Shown: positions 1 to 9,900 of the stretch, in pieces
How positions within the stretch are numbered: position 1 is the stretch's first letter
Layout of the letters: each line of letters starts with the position of its first letter
Assembly: GCF_030811475.1 (NCBI RefSeq)
Contig: NZ_JAUSQV010000001.1
Span: 744,001 to 808,000 of the forward strand
Source of the DNA: Nakamurella flavida
GTDB taxonomy: Bacteria; Actinomycetota; Actinomycetes; Mycobacteriales; Nakamurellaceae
DNA: 64,000 nucleotides
Reading direction: 5' to 3'
The notes under the pieces: generated by a model
Database searches by the model: none
Seen by the model: only the letters and a program-made list of their open reading frames with translations
What the model was told of the DNA's origin: nothing
Made by a program: the position numbers and the translations under genes

Positions 1-1195
1 AGTCGATCAGCCCGGCGCGATCGGTGACGCCGGAGTCGATCCCGGTCAGCATGATCGTGGCGAGGTCGTAGCCCTCGGTGGAGTAGACGCCGGGAGCGGA
101 CCCGTTCAGGGCCGTGTACTCGGCGGCGAACTCCTCGGGAGCCGGGCCACAGGGGCAGGACAGGATGGCGCCCTCGGCGGAGGACCCGGCCTGCTCGACG
201 AACTGCGGATCGTTGGTGCCGTCCGCGGAGACGAACGCGGCGGTCACGCCGTTCTCCCGCAGCTGCTGCACGAACGGTGCGGCCTCCGCGTAGTAGCCCG
301 CGTAGAACACCGCGTCGGGCTGAGCGCTGTTGATCAGCGAAGCGGTGGCGGAGAAGTCCTTGTCGCCGGTCTTGACGTCGGCGGCGCAGGACGAGTCGGC
401 CACGTCACCGAGGCCGGTGGTGATCTCCTCGGCCAGGCCGACGCCGTAGTCGGAGTTGTCCTTGACGACGCAGACCTTCTTGTAGCCGGCGGCGTTCACC
501 AGGTACTTGGCGACCGCGGGGCCCTGGACGGCGTCGTTGGCCAGACCGCGGAAGAAGTTGGTCCAGCCGTTCTTCGTCAGGTCCGGGTTGGTCGCCGAGG
601 CGGTCAGCGAGAGCAGACCGGCCTGGCTGAAGATCGGGCCGACGGCCTTGGTCTCACCGGAGAACGCCGGGCCGAGGAGGCCGATGACCGACGCGTCGTT
701 GACGATCTGCGGCGCGACCTGGGTGGCCTTCTGCGGATCGCCCTCGGTGTCGAACTGCTTGACGGTGACCTGGCAGTTCGGGTTGGCCTTGTTGTGCTTG
801 TCGATCGCGACGTTCGCGCCGTACAGGATGTTCAGGCCCAGGGCCGCGTTCGGGCCGGTGAGGGCACCCGCCATGGCGATGGAGGTGCCGGCCGGGCAGG
901 TGGCCGAGCCGTCGCCGGCCGGATCCACGGCGGTGGTACCGGTGCTGACCGGGACCTCCTTGCCGTCGATGTCGATCTGCACCTCGGGGTTGATGGCCAG
1001 GTCACCGCTGGGGGCCGCGCTGCTGGAGCCGGATGCCGACCCGCTGGCCGACCCGCTCGCGCTCGCGGGGGAGGAGCCGGCCGCGGACGTCGTCCCGGCT
1101 GCCCCCCCGGTCGTGGACTTGCTGCCACAGGCGGACACCGTCAGCGTGGCCGCAGCCACGAGGACGAGAGCCGCTCGCATCGATCGACGATGCAC
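1..1195 (-). CDS. Branched-chain amino acid ABC transporter substrate-binding lipoprotein (partial, C-terminus outside window)
   Basis: This is a periplasmic-binding-protein-like lipoprotein of the LivK / peripla_BP_6 type that would deliver branched-chain amino acids or related ligands to an ABC importer. The N-terminus has a basic start, a hydrophobic stretch and a lipobox ending VSACGS, followed by a low-complexity Ser/Ala/Gly linker. The body shows family landmarks such as GALTGPNAALG, VIGLLGPAFSGETKAV and YKKVCVVKDNSDYG. I chose the GTG start because GGAGG lies 5 nt upstream; an in-frame ATG at 1180 is the alternative. The reading frame is open to the left edge, so the C-terminus and any permease genes lie outside. 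The family is clear; the ligand is inferred. Confidence 0.9.
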   Translation of the reverse strand, partial: MHRRSMRAALVLVAAATLTVSACGSKSTTGGAAGTTSAAGSSPASASGSASGSASGSSSAAPSGDLAINPEVQIDIDGKEVPVSTGTTAVDPAGDGSATCPAGTSIAMAGALTGPNAALGLNILYGANVAIDKHNKANPNCQVTVKQFDTEGDPQKATQVAPQIVNDASVIGLLGPAFSGETKAVGPIFSQAGLLSLTASATNPDLTKNGWTNFFRGLANDAVQGPAVAKYLVNAAGYKKVCVVKDNSDYGVGLAEEITTGLGDVADSSCAADVKTGDKDFSATASLINSAQPDAVFYAGYYAEAAPFVQQLRENGVTAAFVSADGTNDPQFVEQAGSSAEGAILSCPCGPAPEEFAAEYTALNGSAPGVYSTEGYDLATIMLTGIDSGVTDRAGLID

Positions 1196-1377
1196 GTGCA
1201 CCTCCGGTATTAGGACGTTCCACCCGTACGACGGGCCGCCGGCAGCGCCACTCGCGCCAGCACGCCGGGAACCTAACCCACCCGCTCGCACGTTGGGGAG
1301 CCCGCCATGCGCTCGTAACCCAATCGCGACACGGGAAACCTTTCGGTCATCCGGGGGAATGCCGGGACGCGCAGACG

Positions 1378-1414
1378 GGAACACCCGCACCGGAGAGATC
1401 CGGTGCGGGTGTTT
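1378..1414 (-). terminator. Terminator-like hairpin after the ANTAR regulator
   Basis: A near-perfect inverted repeat has arms around ACACCCGCACCGGA and its complement with a GAGA loop. It lies just downstream of the minus-strand response regulator. Only a short T run follows on the minus strand, so it is terminator-like rather than a textbook intrinsic terminator. Confidence 0.6.
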
Positions 1415-1446
1415 CGTCCTGTGCGGCGGCGGACCGCCGACATGGT

Positions 1447-2031
1447 TCAGCTCTTCGCGGCCAGGCCCTCGAGGACGGCGGTGGCCACGGCCTGCATCGA
1501 GGTCCGGCGGTCCATCGCGGTGCGCTGGATCCAGCGGAAGGCCTCGGGCTCGGTCATCTTCTGGTGCGTCATCAGCAGGCCCTTGGCGCGGTCGATGATC
1601 TTGCGCGCCTCCAGCCGCTGGGTGATGTCGGCGACCTCCTCGCGGAGCGCGGCCGTCTCGGCGTAGCGCGCCACGGCCAGTTCGATCGCCGGCAGCAGAT
1701 CGGACTTGGAGAACGGCTTGACCAGGTAGGCCATCGCACCCGCGTCCCGGGCCCGCTCGATCAGATCCCGCTGGGAGAACGCAGTCAGGATGACCACGGG
1801 CGCGATCTGGGCGGTGACGATCTCCGCAGCGGCGTCGATCCCGTCCTTCTTGGGCATTTTGACGTCGAGGATGACCAGGTCGGGGCGCAGTTCCTGGGCG
1901 AGCGCGACCGCCTGCTCGCCGTCGCCGGCCTCACCCACGACCTCGAAGCCTTCCTCGGTCAGCATCTCGGCGAGGTCGAGCCGGATCAGCGCTTCGTCCT
2001 CGGCGATCAGGACGCGACGTGGAGCGGTCAT
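1447..2031 (-). CDS. pdtaR: ANTAR-domain response regulator (PdtaR-like)
   Basis: This is a cytoplasmic response regulator with an N-terminal receiver and a C-terminal RNA-binding ANTAR domain, matching Rv1626/PdtaR in length and architecture (194 residues). The receiver shows the acidic pair in IAEDEALIRL, the phosphoacceptor Asp near residue 56 in VILDVKMP, and the conserved Lys near 105 in LVKPFS. ANTAR follows a short coiled segment, with ARKIIDRAKGLLM and EAFRWIQRTAMDRR. The family acts by antitermination on target RNAs after phosphorylation by a partner histidine kinase; no such kinase is adjacent here. The start at 2031 has GGGAGG 7 nt upstream; the ATG two codons earlier is too close to that site. 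Proximity to pyk and tesB recalls mycobacterial gene order. Confidence 0.93.
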   Translation of the reverse strand: MTAPRRVLIAEDEALIRLDLAEMLTEEGFEVVGEAGDGEQAVALAQELRPDLVILDVKMPKKDGIDAAAEIVTAQIAPVVILTAFSQRDLIERARDAGAMAYLVKPFSKSDLLPAIELAVARYAETAALREEVADITQRLEARKIIDRAKGLLMTHQKMTEPEAFRWIQRTAMDRRTSMQAVATAVLEGLAAKS

Positions 2032-2218
2032 CGGCATTCCTCCCGAACAGTGCCAGGGCCGCCGATCGGCCTCCGGGTCTTCCAGGACTGTAGTCGCGCC
2101 GGTGCGACGCCGGGCCGGAGACCCGGGTCGGGGATTGTGATGTGACCGGTGACCCGCCGATCCTCCCGTGTCCGGGTCGGCCCCGCGCTCGTCGCGTCGC
2201 CCGCGCCCAACCGTCGTC

Positions 2219-2224
2219 TAAGCT
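2219..2224 (+). promoter_or_regulatory. Candidate -10 element of the tRNA gene
   Basis: TAAGCT lies about 28 nt upstream of the mature tRNA 5' end, giving a short precursor leader. No convincing -35 element is visible. Confidence 0.35.
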
Positions 2225-2252
2225 GAGTCCGCCCGTCGCACGGGCACCTGCC

Positions 2253-2329
2253 GCCCCCGTATCCCAATTGGCAGAGGAAGCGGATTCAAATCCCGCACAG
2301 TGTCAGTTCGAGTCTGACCGGGGGCACCA
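2253..2329 (+). tRNA. tRNA with anticodon CAA (nominal Leu), short variable arm, CCA encoded
   Basis: The cloverleaf can be drawn by hand. A 7-bp acceptor stem (GCCCCCG with CGGGGGC) is followed by a D-arm with GG in the loop and one mismatch. The anticodon arm has loop TTCAAAT and a mismatch at its inner pair. The T-arm GTCAG-TTCGAGT-CTGAC is perfect, followed by discriminator A and an encoded CCA. With U33 in place the anticodon is CAA, which reads UUG (Leu). The variable region is only 5 nt, whereas bacterial leucine tRNAs normally have a long class II variable arm. The fold is convincing; its amino acid identity is less so. Confidence 0.85.
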
Positions 2330-2339
2330 CGCGGTCGCT

Positions 2340-2918
2340 CTAGCCGACCGCCTGCCGCACCGTCCGCCCGACCCGGTGGAGCTCCTCGTCGTCGACCGCG
2401 GCGGGTCCGGCGATCGCCTCCCCCACCGGCAGGTCGACCCAGCTCACGCACCCGCCGAACCGTTCCTCGCGGGTGAGCACGACGGGTTCGAGGACCGGCC
2501 GGGCCCGGACGACGAGCACGGCCAGCGCCCGCCTGGGCCGGAAGTCGATGCGGTTCGCGACGACCGACGCGGTCGTGAAGACGTGGAACGGCTCCAGCTC
2601 GGCCACCGCCTCCGGTCGGCGCACCTCGATCGCCTCCACCACGTCCAGCCGTGCCCGGATGACCACATGTCCGCCGCGGCAATCGTTCTCGCCGGCCGTC
2701 AGCAGGTCGTGGTGCTCGGGTCGGGTGGATTCCGCGTGGCTGTGCGCGGTCGTCGGGAAGAGCAGGAAGCTCTCCGCGTCCAGGGTGAACCGCTTCTCGC
2801 CGATGCCGCCCTTGCGCAGCAGCACCGTCTGACGGCCGGCGAGCAGCGCGTGCACCACCGCCGCCCATTCCTTCAGTGCCGGGGTCGACGGGTGCGGTGC
2901 CGGGGTCGACGGGTGCAT
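2340..2918 (-). CDS. DUF1802 family protein
   Basis: This 192-residue protein of unknown function matches DUF1802. Characteristic segments are ALLAGRQTVLLRKGGIGEK near the start, then FLLFPTTAHS and a C-terminal block beginning ARPVLEPVVLTREERFGG. No signal peptide or membrane span is seen, so it is probably cytoplasmic. The N-terminal HPSTPA repeat comes from a 21-bp direct duplication next to the start codon and may be variable. There is no Shine-Dalgarno; TACCGT sits 7 nt before the ATG, so the mRNA is probably leaderless. It converges on the tRNA gene and probably forms its own unit. Confidence 0.8.
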   Translation of the reverse strand: MHPSTPAPHPSTPALKEWAAVVHALLAGRQTVLLRKGGIGEKRFTLDAESFLLFPTTAHSHAESTRPEHHDLLTAGENDCRGGHVVIRARLDVVEAIEVRRPEAVAELEPFHVFTTASVVANRIDFRPRRALAVLVVRARPVLEPVVLTREERFGGCVSWVDLPVGEAIAGPAAVDDEELHRVGRTVRQAVG

Positions 2919-2925
2919 GGCTGTG

Positions 2926-2931
2926 ACGGTA
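2926..2931 (-). promoter_or_regulatory. Leaderless -10 element (TACCGT) of the DUF1802 gene
   Basis: TACCGT is followed by 7 nt and then the ATG, leaving no room for a ribosome-binding site. Confidence 0.5.
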
Positions 2932-2976
2932 ACCGGCGTCGAGGGGCCGGCGGGTGACCGGGCCGGGGCCCACGGC

Positions 2977-3004
2977 GTCGGTGGGTCGGTGGGTCGGTGG
3001 GTCG
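2977..3004. repeat. 8-bp tandem repeat (GTCGGTGG)
   Basis: Three perfect copies of GTCGGTGG plus a partial copy lie between the DUF1802 start and the tesB stop, a short noncoding microsatellite-like array. Confidence 0.8.
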
Positions 3005-3020
3005 GCCGGTCACGACGGAC

Positions 3021-3923
3021 TCAGCGGATCCGGATGAGACCCTCCTGCACCACGGTGGCCATCATGGCGCCGTCCCGGGCGAAGAACCGGCCGGTGACCA
3101 GACCGCGACCGCCGGCCGCACTGGGCGACTCGGTGTCGTACAGGACCCAGTCGTCCAGCCGCACCGGGCGGTGGAACCACATGGCGTGGTCCAGCGAGGC
3201 CAGCTGCAGCTGATCGGTGCCGTGCGTCAGTGCGTGGGACGCCAGCAGCGAGTCCAGCAGCGTCAGGTCCGACAGATAGGCCAGCAGGCACACGTGGACG
3301 AGGTCGTCGTCCGGTACGACGCCGTCGGGCCGGAACCAGACCTGGTTGCGCAACCCGGGCCTCGGCCCGGCGAGCCGGGACTGCCAGGGGGGGTCGTTGA
3401 CGTACCGGACGTCGAACGGCCGGGGGAACCGTCCCCACCCGGACAGTTGGTCCTGGAACGGGGCGACACGCTCGGCATAGGTCGGCAACGACTCCGGGTC
3501 CGGGGTGACCGGTGCCGCCGTCGCGTGGTCGACGCCCACCTCGCGCACCTGGAAGGACGCCGCCATGGTGAAGATGACCTGCTCACCCTGCAGCGCGGTC
3601 ACCCGTCGGGTGGTGAAGGAGCGGCCGTCCCGGATGCGTTCGACCTGGTAGTCGATGGGGATCCGCGGATCCCCGGCCCGGACGAAGTAGCCGTGCAGGG
3701 AGTGCACGGGTCGGTCGGCCCCGACGGTGCGGCCGGCGGCGGTCAGCGCCTGCGCGGCGACCTGCCCGCCGAAGACCCGGACCGGGGAGCGTTCCGGCGA
3801 CACCCCGCGGAACAGGTCCTCCCCCAGCTGCTGCAGCGCGAGCAGCTGGAGGAGGCCGTCGAGGACGAGTTGCCCGCGGGGGACGCCGTCGACGTCCCGC
3901 TGCAGCTCCGGCCGGGTGCTCAC
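3021..3923 (-). CDS. tesB: Acyl-CoA thioesterase II
   Basis: TesB-type thioesterase hydrolysing medium- and long-chain acyl-CoA to free acid and CoA in the cytoplasm. The 300 residues match the double-hotdog family. Visible motifs are VFGGQVAAQALTAA in the first hotdog, VHSLHGYFVRAGDP, RDGRSFTTRRVTALQ, and near the C-terminus SLDHAMWFHRPVRLDDWVLY and GGRGLVTGRFFARDG. The GTG start is only 7 nt past the pyruvate kinase stop, which points to co-transcription and translational coupling. The pyk-tesB pair is a familiar actinobacterial arrangement. Confidence 0.95.
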   Translation of the reverse strand: MSTRPELQRDVDGVPRGQLVLDGLLQLLALQQLGEDLFRGVSPERSPVRVFGGQVAAQALTAAGRTVGADRPVHSLHGYFVRAGDPRIPIDYQVERIRDGRSFTTRRVTALQGEQVIFTMAASFQVREVGVDHATAAPVTPDPESLPTYAERVAPFQDQLSGWGRFPRPFDVRYVNDPPWQSRLAGPRPGLRNQVWFRPDGVVPDDDLVHVCLLAYLSDLTLLDSLLASHALTHGTDQLQLASLDHAMWFHRPVRLDDWVLYDTESPSAAGGRGLVTGRFFARDGAMMATVVQEGLIRIR

Positions 3924-3930
3924 GACCGGC

Positions 3931-5349
3931 TCAGTCGTCGTACCCGAGGCGGTGCACCCGGATCAGGTTGGTCGAGCCGGGCGTGTTCGGCGGCGCGCCG
4001 GCCACGATGACGACCGTGTCGCCGTGCTCGTACCCGGGGGCCCGCAGCATGGCCTGGTCGACCAGGCTGACCATCTCGTCGGTGGTCTCCACCGAGGCGA
4101 CCTCGAAGGTCTGGGTGCCCCAGGTGAGCGAGAGCTGGTTGCGCACCGAGGCCAGCGGGGTGAAGGCGAGCACGGGGAGCCGGGTGTGCAGCCGGGACAG
4201 GCGACGGATGGTGTCGCCGGAATAGGTGAAGGCGACGAGCGCCTTCGCGCCGACCCGCTCGCCGATGTCGCGCGCCGCGAAGGACAGCACGCCACCGCGG
4301 GTGCGCGGGGTGTGGGTCAGCGGCGGGGCCATCACGGACTCGGACTCGACGGCCTCGATGATGCGGGCCATCGTCGCCACGGTGACGAACGGGAACTTGC
4401 CGACCGAGGTCTCCCCGGAGAGCATCACCGCGTCCGCGCCGTCGAGCACGGCGTTGGCGACGTCGGAGGCCTCGGCGCGGGTCGGGCGGGAGTGCTCGAT
4501 CATCGACTCGAGCATCTGGGTCGCCACGATGACCGGCTTGGCGTTCTCGCGGGCGATCTGCACCGCGCGCTTCTGCACCAGCGGCACCTGCTCCAGCGGC
4601 AGCTCGACGCCCAGGTCGCCACGGGCGACCATGATGCCGTCGAAGGCCAGCACGATGGCGTGCAGGTTGGCCACGGCCTCGGGCTTCTCGATCTTGGCGA
4701 TGACCGGCACGCGGTTCGCGCCCACCTCGTCCATGACGTGGTGGACCAGCGTCACGTCCTCCGGCGAACGCACGAAGGACAGCGCGATGAAGTCGACGCC
4801 CAGCTCGAGGGCGAACTTCAGGTCCTCGATGTCCTTCTCGGACATGGCCGGCACCGAGACGTTCATGCCGGGCAGCGAGATGCCCTTGTTGTTGGAGACG
4901 GGGCCGCCCTCGGTGACCGAGCAGACCACGTCGGTGCCCTTGACCTCGAGCACGACGAGGCCGACCTTGCCGTCGTCGATGAGCAGGCGGTCGCCCGGAC
5001 GGGCGTCGGTGGCCAGACCCTTGTAGGTGGTGGAGACCCGGTCCTTGGTGCCCTCGATGTCGTCCACCGTGATGGTGACGACGTCGCCGGTGGCCCACAG
5101 GTGGGGGCCGTCGGTGAAGCGACCGAGGCGGATCTTCGGGCCCTGCAGGTCGGCGAGAATGCCGACGGTCTTGCCCAGGCGTTCGGCGGCGGCGCGGACG
5201 TGGCCGTGCACCGCCTGGTGGTCCTTGTAGTCCCCGTGGCTGAAGTTCATCCGAGCCACGTTCATCCCGGCCTCGATCAACGAGGTGATCGCCTCCAGGG
5301 AGGAGGTGGCGGGTCCCAGTGTGCAGACGATTTTCGCGCGGCGATCCAT
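3931..5349 (-). CDS. pyk: Pyruvate kinase
   Basis: This glycolytic enzyme converts phosphoenolpyruvate and ADP to pyruvate and ATP. All 472 residues align with the family. The N-terminal AKIVCTLGPATSS and GMNVARMNFSHGDY start the A domain, and the B-domain lid spans about residues 70-165. The catalytic Lys lies in VIAKIEKPEA, the metal-binding region in MVARGDLGVELP, and QMLESMIEHSRPTRAE follows before the C domain. It is the first gene of a pyk-tesB unit. There is no Shine-Dalgarno; TACGCT lies 6 nt before the ATG, indicating a leaderless mRNA. Confidence 0.98.
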   Translation of the reverse strand: MDRRAKIVCTLGPATSSLEAITSLIEAGMNVARMNFSHGDYKDHQAVHGHVRAAAERLGKTVGILADLQGPKIRLGRFTDGPHLWATGDVVTITVDDIEGTKDRVSTTYKGLATDARPGDRLLIDDGKVGLVVLEVKGTDVVCSVTEGGPVSNNKGISLPGMNVSVPAMSEKDIEDLKFALELGVDFIALSFVRSPEDVTLVHHVMDEVGANRVPVIAKIEKPEAVANLHAIVLAFDGIMVARGDLGVELPLEQVPLVQKRAVQIARENAKPVIVATQMLESMIEHSRPTRAEASDVANAVLDGADAVMLSGETSVGKFPFVTVATMARIIEAVESESVMAPPLTHTPRTRGGVLSFAARDIGERVGAKALVAFTYSGDTIRRLSRLHTRLPVLAFTPLASVRNQLSLTWGTQTFEVASVETTDEMVSLVDQAMLRAPGYEHGDTVVIVAGAPPNTPGSTNLIRVHRLGYDD

Positions 5350-5355
5350 GCCCCG

Positions 5356-5361
5356 AGCGTA
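5356..5361 (-). promoter_or_regulatory. Leaderless -10 element (TACGCT) of pyk
   Basis: TACGCT followed by 6 nt and the ATG of pyk fits the leaderless promoter pattern seen at many starts in this window. Confidence 0.55.
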
Positions 5362-5456
5362 GCGGGGTCTGAACCGATTCTGACACCCGGGTCACAGTCG
5401 GCCGCGATGGACCGTGGAACGGCCCCGGAACGCTGCCGCCGGCCCCGGAACGACCA

Positions 5457-5486
5457 CACCGGCGTGTCCCGAGGGACACGCCGGTG
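5457..5486 (-). terminator. Terminator-like hairpin downstream of gltD
   Basis: A perfect 14-bp inverted repeat (CACCGGCGTGTCCC and complement) with a GA centre follows the gltD stop on the minus strand and precedes the pyk promoter. There is no T tract, as usual for GC-rich actinobacteria. Confidence 0.65.
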
Positions 5487-5510
5487 CGGATGAATCGTTT
5501 ATGCGGGAGG

Positions 5511-6962
5511 TCAGCGGAGGGCGACGGCCGTGGGGTGCACCGGGTCGGGCAGGAACGAGGACCCCCCGGCCAGGTAGGCGTCCACCCCGGCCGCGGCCGA
5601 ACGGCCCTCGGCGATGGCCCAGACGATGAGGCTCTGCCCGCGCCCGGCGTCCCCGGCGACGAAGACCCCGGGGACCGAGGTCATGTACTGGGCGTCCCGG
5701 TCGATCCATCCCCGGGAGGTCATGCCGACCCCGAGCTGGTCGAGCAGGCCCTCCTGCTCCGGGCCGGTGAAGCCCAGTGCGATGAGGACCAGATCGGCCT
5801 CCAGGTGCGCGTCCGAACCGGGGGTCGGCTCGAACCCGCCCGGGATGCGCCGGCCGGACAGCAGGTGCAGTCCGGTGACGTGCCCGTCCCGACCCTCGAA
5901 CGTCGTCGAGTTGACGCCGAAGATGCGCTCGCCGCCCTCCTCGTGGGCCGCCGACGTGCGCAGCATCAGCGGGTAGGTGGGCCACGGCGTCGAGGAGTGG
6001 CGGGTCTCCGGCGGACGGATGTGGATGTCGAGCTGGGTGACCGACTCGGCGCCCTGGCGCAGGGCCGTGCCGTAGCAGTCGGCGCCGGTGTCACCGCCGC
6101 CGATGATCACGACCTTCTTGCCCTGCGCGGTGATGTCCACCGCGTCCCGGGTGCCCTCGAGCACCTGGTTCTGCTGGGTCAGGTAGTCCATCGCCAGATG
6201 GATGCCGTCGAGGTGACGACCCTCGATCTCCAGTTCGCGCGGCACGGTCGCCCCGGTGGCCAGCACCACGGCGTCGAACCGGGCCCGCAGCTCGTCCAGG
6301 GTGAAGTCGGTCCCCACGGACACCCCGGCGACGAAGGTGACACCCTCGCCGACCATCTGCTCCAGGCGCCGGTCCAGCACCTCGCGGTCCATCTTGAACT
6401 CGGGGATGCCGTAGCGCATGAGGCCGCCGATGCGTGCGTCCCGCTCGTAGACCGTCACGTCGTGACCGGCCCGGGCCAACTGCTGAGCGGCGGCCAGACC
6501 GGCCGGCCCGGAGCCCACCACGGCCACACTGCGGCCGGTGCGGACCTGCGCCGGCCGGGGCGCCAGGCCGCCGTCGGCGATGGAGCGATCGGCGATCTCC
6601 TGCTCGACCAGCTTGATGGCCACCGCGTCGTCACCGATGGCCAGGACGCAGGACGCCTCGCACGGCGCCGGGCACAACCGCCCGGTGAACTCCGGGAAGT
6701 TGTTCGTGGCGTGCAGCCGCTCGGCCGCCTCGGCCCACCGGTCGGTGCGCACCAGGTCGTTCCACTCCGGGATGAGGTTCCCCAGCGGACATCCGTTGTG
6801 GCAGAACGGGATCCCACAGTCCATGCAGCGCGCGGCCTGGATACGGGTGTCCTGCTCGGAGAAGGGCTCGTAGACCTCGCGGTAGTCCCGCAGACGCAGG
6901 TCGACCGGACGCCGGGCCGGGGTGTGCCGGCCGTGCTTGAGAAAGCCGGTGGGATCAGCCAC
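5511..6962 (-). CDS. gltD: Glutamate synthase, small (NADPH) subunit
   Basis: This beta subunit of NADPH-dependent GOGAT passes electrons from NADPH through FAD and Fe-S clusters to the large subunit for glutamate synthesis. The N-terminal cysteine clusters are visible ([16 protein letters not shown] and [10 protein letters not shown]). They are followed by the FAD site [19 protein letters not shown] and the NADPH site [16 protein letters not shown]. The C-terminal [19 protein letters not shown] closes the FAD domain. Length (483 residues) is normal. The GTG start overlaps the gltB stop by 8 bp and has GGAG 7 nt upstream inside gltB, so the two subunits are translationally coupled. Confidence 0.97.
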   Translation of the reverse strand: MADPTGFLKHGRHTPARRPVDLRLRDYREVYEPFSEQDTRIQAARCMDCGIPFCHNGCPLGNLIPEWNDLVRTDRWAEAAERLHATNNFPEFTGRLCPAPCEASCVLAIGDDAVAIKLVEQEIADRSIADGGLAPRPAQVRTGRSVAVVGSGPAGLAAAQQLARAGHDVTVYERDARIGGLMRYGIPEFKMDREVLDRRLEQMVGEGVTFVAGVSVGTDFTLDELRARFDAVVLATGATVPRELEIEGRHLDGIHLAMDYLTQQNQVLEGTRDAVDITAQGKKVVIIGGGDTGADCYGTALRQGAESVTQLDIHIRPPETRHSSTPWPTYPLMLRTSAAHEEGGERIFGVNSTTFEGRDGHVTGLHLLSGRRIPGGFEPTPGSDAHLEADLVLIALGFTGPEQEGLLDQLGVGMTSRGWIDRDAQYMTSVPGVFVAGDAGRGQSLIVWAIAEGRSAAAGVDAYLAGGSSFLPDPVHPTAVALR

Positions 6963-9900
6963 GCGCGGACTCCATGATCATCTCGTTGGCGTCGAGACCG
7001 CGCTCTGCGGCCTCGGCCATCACGGACAGGACGCGTCGGTAGTCCCGGGGCATGACCCGGGAGAACCGCTGCGCGGACAGCGGCCAGTTGGCGAGCAGGT
7101 CGCGGGCGACCCGTGAACCGGTCAGGTCGAGGTGTGCGGTGACGACCTCGCCCAGCCAGATCACCTCGTCCTGCGCCAGCTCCTCCAGGTCGACGAGCTC
7201 GCCGTTGACCTTGGCGGGGTCGGCGTCGAGCAGGTAGGCGATGCCGCCGCTCATCCCGGCGCCGACGTTGCGACCGGTGCGGCCCAGGATGACCACGCGA
7301 CCGCCGGTCATGTACTCGCAGGCGTGGTCGCCGGAGCCCTCGGTGACCATCAGTGCCCCGGAGTTGCGGACGGCGAAGCGCTCGCCGACCCGCCCCCGCA
7401 GGAACATCTCCCCCGAGGTGGCGCCGTAGCCGACCGTGTTGCCGCCGATGACCTGGATCTTGGCCCCCTCGGCCTGCGCCGGGGAGTTCTCCTCCGGCCG
7501 GACGACGATGCGCCCGCCGGAGAGCCCCTTGCCGATGTAGTCGTTGGCGTCACCGGTGAGGGTGATGGACACCCCGCGCGGCAGGAATGCCCCCAGCGAT
7601 TGTCCGGCCGTCCCGAGTAGGTCGATGGCGATGGTGTGCTCCGGCAGCCCCTCCGGACCGAACCGACGGGTGACCTCCGAACCGAGCATGGTGCCGGCCG
7701 TGCGGTCCACGTTGCGGATGGGCGAGGAGATGCGCACCGGCTCCCCCGTCTCCAGGGTGTGCGCGGCCTGCTCGACGAGCCGCGCGTCCAGCGTGGCGGA
7801 AAGATCGTGCCGGGCCGGATGGGTGCTGTAGAGCGGGCTGTCGATCGCGGGGATCTCCAGCAGCGGGGCCAGGTCGAGCCCCCGGGCCCGGTGGTGGGCG
7901 ACCGCGGTGGAGACGTCGAGCCGCTGCGCCTGCCCGACGGCCTCGTCGATGGTCCGGAACCCCAGCTCGGCCAGGTAACCGCGGACCTGCTCGGCCAGGT
8001 ACAGGAAGAACGTCTCGACGAACTCCGGGGTCCCGGTGTAACGCTCGCGCAGCACCGGGTTCTGGGTGGCGATGCCGACCGGACAGGTGTCCAGGTGGCA
8101 GACCCGCATCATGATGCAGCCCGCCACGATCAGCGGCGCCGTCGAGAAGCCGAACTCCTCGGCCCCCAGCAGCGCGGCGACCACCACGTCGCGGCCGGTC
8201 TTGAGCCCACCGTCGACCTGCACCCGGACCTGGGCGCGGAGCTGGTTGAGCCGCAGCGTCTGCTGGGTCTCGGCCAGCCCGAGCTCCCACGGCTGCCCGC
8301 AGTGCTTGAGCGAGGTCAGCGCGGCCGCGCCGGTCCCGCCGTCGTTGCCGGCCACGATGACCTTGTCGGCGTGCGCCTTGGTGACCCCGGCGGCGACCGT
8401 GCCCACCCCGGGCTCGGAGACCAGCTTCACCGACACGGCCGCGGCCGGGTTGGCGTTGCGGACGTCGTGGATCAGCTGCTTGAGATCCTCGATCGAGTAG
8501 ATGTCGTGGTGCGGCGGCGGGGAGATCAGACCGACACCCGGGGTGGCGTGCCGGGTCTCGGCGATCCACGGGTACACCTTGTGCCCCGGCAGCTGACCGC
8601 CCTCGCCCGGCTTGGCCCCCTGGGCCATCTTGATCTGGATCTCCGCGGCGTTCACCAGATAGGCGCTGGTCACCCCGAAGCGGCCGGAGGCGACCTGCTT
8701 GATGGCCGAACGACGCTTCGGGTCGAGGAGCCGGTCGACGTCCTCGCCGCCCTCGCCGGTGTTCGACTTGCCGCCGAGGCGGTTCATCGCGATGGCGAGG
8801 TCCTGGTGGGCCTCGGCCGAGATCGACCCGTAGGACATCGCCCCGGTGACGAAGCGCTTGACGATCTCGGTGGCCGGCTCGACCTCCTCGATCGGGACGG
8901 CGGTGGACGCGTCCGTGCGCAGGGTGAACAGCCCGCGCAGCGTGCCGCCCTGGCGGGCCAGCTCGTCCACCTTGTCGGTGTACCGCTGGAACACCGACTC
9001 CTGCTTGGAGCGGGTGGCGTGCTGCAGCAGGTAGACCGTCTCCGGGTTGAACAGGTGGATCTCACCCTCGCGGCGCCACTGGTACTGCCCGCCGACCTCG
9101 AGCCCGCGGTGCACCAGCGCCGTGGGGTTGGGGACGAAGGCGACGGCGTGCCGGCTCGCGACGTCCGAGGCGATGACCTCGAGATCGGTCCCGCCGGTGC
9201 GCGTCGTCGTGCCGGTGAAGTACTCGTCCAGGATCGCCTGGTTCAGCCCGAAGCAGGCGAAGATCTGCGCGCCGCGGTACGAGCCCACGGTGGAGATGCC
9301 CATCTTGGACATCACCTTGAGCACGCCCTTGCTCAGGGCGTACACCAGGTTGTGGATGGCGGTGCGGGGGTCGACGTCACCGAGCAGCCCCTGGTGGGAC
9401 AGATCGGCCGCGGACCGGATGGCCAGGTACGGGTTCACGGCACCGGCGCCGTAGCCGAGGAGCAGGGCGATGTGGTGCACCTCGCGCGCGTCCCCGGCCT
9501 CCACGACCAGGGCGACCTTGGTCCGCGACTTCTGCCGGACCAGGTGCTGGTGCACGGCGGAGGTCAGCAGCAGGGACGGGATCGGCGCGCTCTCCTCGTC
9601 GGAGAACCGGTCGGAGAGCACCAGGATGCGGGCGCCGTCGGCGATGGCCGCGTCGGCGGCCCGGCGGCACTCCTCGATCGCCTCGGCCAGGGCCGCGGCG
9701 CCGCCCGCCACCCGGTACAGACCCGGGATCTTGACGCCGGCGAACCCGGGCAGGTTGCCGTCGTCGTTGATGCCGACCAGCTTGGCCAGGTCGATGTTGT
9801 CGATGACCGGCAGTGGCAGCACGATCTGCCGACAGGAGGCCGGGCCGGGCTTGAGCAGGTTCTGCTCCGGCCCGATCACGCTGGACAGGGACGTCACGAC

